A DNA stretch of 10,055 nucleotides from Actinobacteria bacterium UBA2236 (GTDB lineage: Bacteria; Actinomycetota; Actinomycetes; Nanopelagicales; Nanopelagicaceae), in the NCBI GenBank assembly GCA_002347935.1, contig DDYK01000027.1, positions 4,738 through 14,792 of the forward strand, given 5' to 3'. The notes under the pieces are model-generated. The model saw nothing but the letters and a program-made list of their open reading frames with translations. It had not been told where the DNA came from and searched no databases. Both the position numbers and the translations under genes were made by a program. This document shows, one piece after another, positions 5,803 through 10,055 of the stretch (its first letter is position 1; every line of letters begins with the position of its first letter).

Positions 5803-6597
5803 ATGAACTCGCCACTTAATATTGAAAAGAGTGGCGCTGGAGATCCTCTAGTTCTCATCCATGGCTTGGGATCTGCCAGCAATGCCTTTAAACCAATACG
5901 ACCAAGTTTAGATAAAGACTTCATGGTAGTCACGGTTGACCTACCAGGTCATGGAAAGAGCCCATATCAAAAAGGTGAATTAATGGATCCTGAATCCTTG
6001 GCTCTTAAGATCTTAGAGCAATTAAGCATTGAATCAATTGAGAACTTTAATCTAGCTGGCAATTCACTTGGTGGATGGATTGCTATGGAAATGGCTGCGA
6101 TTGCTCCTGAACGGGTCAAATCTCTGGTAGGAATTGCCCCTGCTGGTCTCTGGCTAAATCCCTATCACGCTAGGTATCCAGGCACAGCACTTGCTCGAAT
6201 TCTTGCAAAGAACACCATAAAACTCGCGCCGACCGCACTTCACTTCGAAACTGCTCGTAGATTCGGTTTTGCAGATGTTAGCCCCCGTTGGCGAGATTTT
6301 TCTTATGAATTATGTCTCGATGCTGTAATTGCAATGGCAAGCGCGCAGGGCTATTACCCCGCTTGGGATGGGATGTTACTAAGACGCTTTGATCGCGAGA
6401 TATCTGAGTCAATCCCGGTGACAATTATCTTTGGTGATTCCGATCGAACACTTCCAGAAAGTAGCTGCCAAGAGAGATCTCTTGCGCCAAGGCATGCCAG
6501 ATGGATTATTTTTCCTGAAACTGGTCATGCACCAATGTGGGATAGCCCCCTTGATCTAATCGATGAGATTAAGAAGACCGCAGGAGTGGCAAAATGA
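5803..6597 (+). CDS. Alpha/beta hydrolase fold protein, first gene of the carotenoid cluster
   Basis: Serine hydrolase of 264 residues with no signal peptide. The oxyanion-hole HGLG is at 20-23, the nucleophile elbow GNSLGG holds Ser88, the acid is probably Asp214 (GDSDRTLP), and the base is His242 (ETGHAPMWDSP), so the triad is complete. A lid region runs from about 116 to 185. Substrate is not readable; esters, lactones and acyl transfer are all possible. The start is 15 bases after the ybaK-like stop, with a weak GAGAAT hexamer 6 bases before the ATG and no strong SD. The stop overlaps the start of the crtA-like gene (ATGA, 6594-6597), which places it in the carotenoid unit and makes a role in carotenoid or acyl-ester chemistry reasonable, though unproven. 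Confidence 0.82.
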   Translation: MNSPLNIEKSGAGDPLVLIHGLGSASNAFKPIRPSLDKDFMVVTVDLPGHGKSPYQKGELMDPESLALKILEQLSIESIENFNLAGNSLGGWIAMEMAAIAPERVKSLVGIAPAGLWLNPYHARYPGTALARILAKNTIKLAPTALHFETARRFGFADVSPRWRDFSYELCLDAVIAMASAQGYYPAWDGMLLRRFDREISESIPVTIIFGDSDRTLPESSCQERSLAPRHARWIIFPETGHAPMWDSPLDLIDEIKKTAGVAK

Positions 6598-7253
6598 TTC
6601 TAGTTTTCTTCTGGAAAATTAAACTAGGCAATTTCCCTTGGGCAATTTTGCATATGGGGCTAGATCGACTCGCTCTTGCTAGAAGAAGTGATGTTAAATT
6701 CTGGAAGTTGTTAGGAACTGGAAAAGGCGAGACGTTCACTCCTAGAGATGCAGACATTCATCGCTGGGGCTTACTTGTCGTAGTTGAGCAAGACTCCGAC
6801 TTTGCCAATTCAGAAATCATCAATCGTTGGAATAGGAAAGCTCAATCTCAATTTAGCGCTCAACTATCCCCAATATCAGTTCATGGCGCTTGGTCTAAGC
6901 AGACTCCATTTAATCAGATTCCTCATGCTGCTAAGGATTGGAGTGGAAAAGTTGTGGCAATTACAAGAGCGCGAATTAAATGGCGTAAGAATGTAATTTT
7001 CTGGAAGTCAGTTCCACCAGTTACAACAAGCCTTCACAGCTCACCAGGATTAATTTCTGCTATTGGAATCGGTGAAGCACCAATTGGTCTGCAAGGCACT
7101 TTCTCTATCTGGGAATCTGGCGAAGCAGTTAAGAATTTTGCTTACTCAGGCGCTGCCCATAAAGAGGCAATTAAGGCTACTCATCGCCACGCGTGGTATG
7201 CCGAGGAGATGTTTGCTCGATTTGCCCTTCTTAAATCAAACGGCTCGCTATAA
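6594..7253 (+). CDS. crtA: CrtA-family carotenoid oxygenase (spheroidene monooxygenase-like; C2 hydroxylase or ketolase)
   Basis: Protein of 219 residues recognised by the run of CrtA family motifs: FPWAILHMGLDRL (14-26), VKFWKLLGTGKGETFTP (34-50), QFSAQLSPISVHGAWS (86-101), VVAITRARIKWRKNVIFWKSVPP (120-142), IGIGEAPIGLQGTFSIWESG (157-176), and HAWYAEEMFARFALL (199-213). Family members insert oxygen at C2 of 1-hydroxylated acyclic carotenoid ends. Rhodobacter CrtA makes a 2-ketone; a flavobacterial relative is a 2'-hydroxylase in myxol synthesis. The neighbouring CruF and CruG types favour the hydroxylase role here. The gene overlaps the hydrolase stop by 4 bases and is followed after 14 bases by the cruF-like gene. 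Family call is firm; exact product is inference. Confidence 0.82.
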   Translation: MILVFFWKIKLGNFPWAILHMGLDRLALARRSDVKFWKLLGTGKGETFTPRDADIHRWGLLVVVEQDSDFANSEIINRWNRKAQSQFSAQLSPISVHGAWSKQTPFNQIPHAAKDWSGKVVAITRARIKWRKNVIFWKSVPPVTTSLHSSPGLISAIGIGEAPIGLQGTFSIWESGEAVKNFAYSGAAHKEAIKATHRHAWYAEEMFARFALLKSNGSL

Positions 7254-7267
7254 GGCACAATTAAGCC

Positions 7268-8074
7268 ATGTCTATTCGCAACTATCGCCCTAAGCCAGAT
7301 TCGCGGCGAAGGATATCTCCTTGGCGAAATTTTGTCTTGGTCGCGGTATTAACTGTTGCTCTAGCCCTGCAACTCTCCTATCCCTTAATTGAAGGCGAGC
7401 GCCTTCGCCTAGTTACGATTGCAACTGTCTATTGGGCAGCAGGAGCTATGTTGCTTCATGCGCTCTTTGCCTATGGTTTGACCTACGCCATCAGATTTTT
7501 ATTAATTACCTTCACCTATGCGCTATTAGTTGAACAGGTTGGGTTGAGAACTACCTGGCCCTTTGGAAGTTATGAGTATTCACCAACGCTGGGATATCAA
7601 ATCTTCGATGTTCCGCTAGTTGTTCCATTTGCTTGGATCATGATGTCCCACTCGGTTTTTATCGCAGCTAGAAGACTTGCTCCAAATTTCGTCTTTTTAG
7701 TTGGTGGATACGGCCTTATGGCCTGGGACTTATTCTTAGATCCCCAGATGGTTTCAGCGGGAAGATGGAGTTGGGAGGTAAGCGGCAGGAGCGTTCCATT
7801 TCAACCAGAAATTCCACTTTCAAATACCTTTGGCTGGCTATTAACTGGAATGGGCTTGATGGCACTTCTCAATATCTTCCTTCCTAAAGAGAGACGCTCG
7901 CTTGGGTCAAGCAGAGCGGTTCCCGAGTTCTTCCTTGGATGGAGTTGGATCGGGGGCATAGTCATTAACATTTTTCACTTTGATCGACCAGGTGTGGCAT
8001 TCCTTGGAGGTTTAGCACTTGGCGCTCTTGTGATCTGGTACTTCATTTCGGTGAAATACGGCCGCCGAGATTAA
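7268..8074 (+). CDS. cruF: CruF-type carotenoid 1',2'-hydratase, membrane protein (DUF422 family)
   Basis: Integral membrane protein of 268 residues with a basic N-terminal tail (MSIRNYRPKPDSRRR) and about seven hydrophobic segments. Family motifs are LLVEQVGLRTTWPFGSYEYS (86-105), DVPLVVPFAWIMM (114-126), AWDLFLDPQMVSAGRWSW (152-169), and IPLSNTFGWLLTG (182-194). The acidic pairs in these motifs probably form the active site. CruF proteins add water across the 1',2' double bond of gamma-carotene or lycopene-type ends, giving a tertiary C1' hydroxyl; the haloarchaeal relative acts on bacterioruberin precursors. Placement between CrtA-like and CruG-like genes supports this. The start has no clear SD; CACAAT lies 6 bases before the ATG. 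An uncharacterised DUF422 hydratase with another carotenoid substrate cannot be excluded. Confidence 0.82.
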   Translation: MSIRNYRPKPDSRRRISPWRNFVLVAVLTVALALQLSYPLIEGERLRLVTIATVYWAAGAMLLHALFAYGLTYAIRFLLITFTYALLVEQVGLRTTWPFGSYEYSPTLGYQIFDVPLVVPFAWIMMSHSVFIAARRLAPNFVFLVGGYGLMAWDLFLDPQMVSAGRWSWEVSGRSVPFQPEIPLSNTFGWLLTGMGLMALLNIFLPKERRSLGSSRAVPEFFLGWSWIGGIVINIFHFDRPGVAFLGGLALGALVIWYFISVKYGRRD

Positions 8075-8080
8075 GGGAAA

Positions 8081-9169
8081 ATGACCTTTCTATTAGATAT
8101 CTCCGCACTTCTTATTGCCATTATGCTTCTTTTAGCATCGTTCAACTTCTTTACTTTGAGGGTTGTCTCTAGCAATAAAAGCGCGCCGATTGAACAATCC
8201 GTTTCAATTTTAATTCCCATGCGTAATGAGGCGGAAAATGTTATTGAATTGATCGCTATTCTTAAAGCGCAGGCCGATCTAAATAATTTTGAAATCATCG
8301 CTCTAGATGATTGCTCAATTGATAACACAAAAGAATTATTACTAGAAATATCCCAAGGAAACTTGAGAGTAATTCAAGGAAGAGAGTTGGAGTCAGGATG
8401 GCTGGGAAAGAACTATGCTTGCCATCAATTAGCTACTGCAGCTTCTGGTGAATATTTAGTTTTTCTAGATGCCGATGTGAGGTTGAACCCAAAGGCTATA
8501 TCGAGCACGATTGAATCGATGCGGGCATGGAATTGGGATTTCATCTCGGCATACCCCAGACAGATTGCCGAAACATTTCTTGAGCGCTTAACCCAACCTC
8601 TCCTTCAATGGTCCTGGTTTTCAACTCTGCCACTTCGAATCACTCAAAAGTGGCCACAGCCCTCAACTGTTGTAGCAAATGGCCAATTTATGATTATAAA
8701 GCGTCAGGCATACTTTGATTGCGATGGCCATAATGGAGTTAAAGCGCAAGTCTTAGATGATCTTCACCTGGCTAGGAATTTAGTAAGGGCTGGAGCAAGA
8801 GGCGGTGTTGCAGATGGCTCAAGAATCTCGCATTGCCGAATGTATTCCAGTGCTAACCAACTCATTGAAGGTTATGCCAAATCACAATGGAGCGCTTTTG
8901 GTAATCCACTAGGCGCTTTTCTTGCAATATCTTTATTGATTACAACCTCGATTCTTCCTTTTGCAGCTGGCCTGGCAGGAGAGATCTCTGGTTGGTATCT
9001 CTACTTTGCAATTGTTATTACTCGAATTCTAAGCGGTATCAAAACACGAACGATTCCAAGTGCCTCACTACTTCACCCTTTGAGCGCCCTAATCTGGATT
9101 TATCTGATCACGTTTTCTTGGATCAAGAAGTACCGAGGCGAACTTACCTGGCGGGGTAGAAAACTATGA
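8081..9169 (+). CDS. cruG: CruG-type family 2 glycosyltransferase, membrane anchored
   Basis: Protein of 362 residues with an N-terminal membrane helix (about 4-27), a cytosolic GT2 domain and C-terminal hydrophobic segments (about 274-298, 303-319 and 333-350). GT2 marks are ILIPMRNEAENV (43-54), ALDDCSIDNT with D76/D77, FLDADVRL with the D130-A-D132 metal motif, VLDDLHLAR with D226/D227 as likely catalytic base, and GYAKSQW near 264-270. The layout matches CruG, which glycosylates the hydroxylated end of myxol in cyanobacteria. The gene begins 6 bases after the cruF-like stop and ends in an ATGA overlap with the crtD-like gene. The sugar donor and whether C1' or C2' is the acceptor cannot be read. 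A general membrane GT2 is the alternative, made less likely by the neighbours. Confidence 0.8.
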   Translation: MTFLLDISALLIAIMLLLASFNFFTLRVVSSNKSAPIEQSVSILIPMRNEAENVIELIAILKAQADLNNFEIIALDDCSIDNTKELLLEISQGNLRVIQGRELESGWLGKNYACHQLATAASGEYLVFLDADVRLNPKAISSTIESMRAWNWDFISAYPRQIAETFLERLTQPLLQWSWFSTLPLRITQKWPQPSTVVANGQFMIIKRQAYFDCDGHNGVKAQVLDDLHLARNLVRAGARGGVADGSRISHCRMYSSANQLIEGYAKSQWSAFGNPLGAFLAISLLITTSILPFAAGLAGEISGWYLYFAIVITRILSGIKTRTIPSASLLHPLSALIWIYLITFSWIKKYRGELTWRGRKL

Positions 9170-10055
9170 ACCATCACAGCGCAAGTAAATTATCAAAGTC
9201 CATTATTGTAATTGGCTCTGGAATGGGTGGTATGGCCGCTGCTGCCCGCCTTGCAAAACGAGGACACAAAGTTAAAGTCTTTGAAGCAGCTTCTTTTGCT
9301 GGTGGAAAATGTCAAACAGAGGCCATCTCAGGATTTTCATTTGATTCTGGTCCCTCGCTACTAACCCTTCCAGCTGTTTATAGAGATCTCTTTGTTAAAA
9401 CTGGAAAACGTTTAGAAAATCTCGTTCAACTAAGCCCAGTTGATCCATCTTTTACTTACATCTTCGATGATGGCAAGAGAGTCACTTTTCCAAATCTTTC
9501 ACATGGCGGCACAGTTGCAGCAATTACCGAAAGCTTCGGCGTGCAGGCCGGCGATGCTTGGCACCAGTTATTAAGTAGAGCAGAGAAGATGTGGGGCGCA
9601 TCAAGGCAGGCATTTGTTGAAAGTGAACTCCGCTCCCCCTTTGAAATGCTTAGGAGTCCATCACTGCTGCGTGATTTAAAAACCATTGCTCCATTTACAT
9701 CTCTTCGAGATTTGGTTAGAAGCTATACCGATAATTGCTACATTGGAAAAATAATTGATCGCTATGCCACCTATACCGGTTCAGACCCTAGAAAGGTCCC
9801 CGCAGTCCTTTTGACTATTGCCTTTGTTGAGGAAGCTTTTGGGGCTTGGCATGTCAGCGGTGGAGTTGGCATGCTTGCTAAAACCCTAGAATCTCGCCTA
9901 ACTGATCTAGGTGTTGAGCTTCATCTAAACACAAAAGTTGATCAGATCATCACTAAATCTGGCGTTGCAATTGGGGTCAAATTAGCAAATGGTCAAGTTC
10001 ATAATAGCGATGTAGTAATTGCCAACGCCGATGCAGATTTAGTTTATAACCAGCT
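9166..10055 (+). CDS. crtD: CrtI/CrtD-family carotenoid desaturase, N-terminal part (partial, runs off the window)
   Basis: FAD-dependent carotenoid desaturase; 296 codons are present and the frame is open to the last base. The Rossmann motif VIGSGMGGMAAAARLAKRGHKVKVFE starts at residue 15, followed by FAGGKCQTEAISGFSFDSGPSLLTLP, which binds FAD. The segment IIDRYATYTGSDPRKVPA...FVEEAFGAWHVSGGVGMLAKTL resembles the RYATYxGxxPxxxPA region of CrtD enzymes (3,4-desaturases acting on 1-hydroxylated ends) more than the phytoene desaturase CrtI. That fits the CruF and CruG neighbours: 3',4'-desaturation next to the hydrated end. The ATG overlaps the cruG-like stop (9166-9169), so it is translationally coupled. 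Without the C-terminal half, a second CrtI cannot be excluded. Confidence 0.82.
   Translation, partial: MNHHSASKLSKSIIVIGSGMGGMAAAARLAKRGHKVKVFEAASFAGGKCQTEAISGFSFDSGPSLLTLPAVYRDLFVKTGKRLENLVQLSPVDPSFTYIFDDGKRVTFPNLSHGGTVAAITESFGVQAGDAWHQLLSRAEKMWGASRQAFVESELRSPFEMLRSPSLLRDLKTIAPFTSLRDLVRSYTDNCYIGKIIDRYATYTGSDPRKVPAVLLTIAFVEEAFGAWHVSGGVGMLAKTLESRLTDLGVELHLNTKVDQIITKSGVAIGVKLANGQVHNSDVVIANADADLVYNQ

Noticed and set aside
6784..7293. Additional plus-strand frames of 70 and 76 codons inside the crtA-like gene and across its end
   Set aside because: The crtA frame carries all family motifs over this stretch; the others are off-frame shadows without motifs.
8071..8328. Minus-strand frame opposite the start of the cruG-like gene
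   Set aside because: It lies opposite the GT2 start and its conserved motifs and has no motif of its own.
1..10055. CRISPR array, insertion sequence, prophage or tRNA gene
   Set aside because: I saw no regularly spaced repeats, transposase motifs, terminal inverted repeats, phage genes or tRNA-like cloverleaf sequence.

Overview
The window looks like chromosomal DNA from a small-genome, AT-leaning actinobacterium, perhaps a planktonic freshwater lineage such as Nanopelagicales (acI). Three things point that way: a perfect actinobacterial LexA box, a DUF6504-dnaE2 pair typical of Actinobacteria, and an ArsC of the type that uses mycothiol or thioredoxin. Genes are tightly packed, with five 4-base stop/start overlaps. 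Some starts have clear Shine-Dalgarno (SD) sequences, while others have only a -10-like hexamer a few bases upstream, which suggests leaderless transcripts. The lineage call is inference; no marker gene is present.

Layout. (1) 1-695, minus strand: an SOS-controlled operon of a small DUF6504 protein and the start of dnaE2 (error-prone DNA polymerase, cut by the window edge). A LexA box lies on the transcription and translation start. (2) 893-2878, plus: a secreted metallophosphatase/5'-nucleotidase with variant metal motifs, ending at a strong terminator. (3) 3002-3415: a DoxX-family membrane protein with its own promoter and SD, closed by a second terminator. (4) 3504-5289: three overlapping genes, TSUP permease, aquaporin and arsenate reductase. 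Together they look like an arsenic detoxification unit in which ArsC makes arsenite and the channel releases it. (5) 5299-5787: a YbaK/EbsC aminoacyl-tRNA deacylase. (6) 5803-10055: an alpha/beta hydrolase followed by a carotenoid-tailoring cluster of CrtA-family oxygenase, CruF-type hydratase, CruG-type glycosyltransferase and CrtD-type desaturase (cut by the window edge).

The carotenoid cluster is the most interesting part. Known family chemistry gives C1' hydration (CruF), C2' oxidation (CrtA family; one flavobacterial homologue is a 2'-hydroxylase in myxol synthesis), 3',4'-desaturation (CrtD) and glycosylation (CruG). These are the steps needed for the acyclic end of a myxol or salinixanthin-type carotenoid glycoside. 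Such a pigment could protect membranes or act as a rhodopsin antenna, but no rhodopsin, cyclase or phytoene synthase is visible here. I see no tRNA, rRNA, CRISPR array or insertion sequence, and no gene-free stretch longer than about 200 bases.
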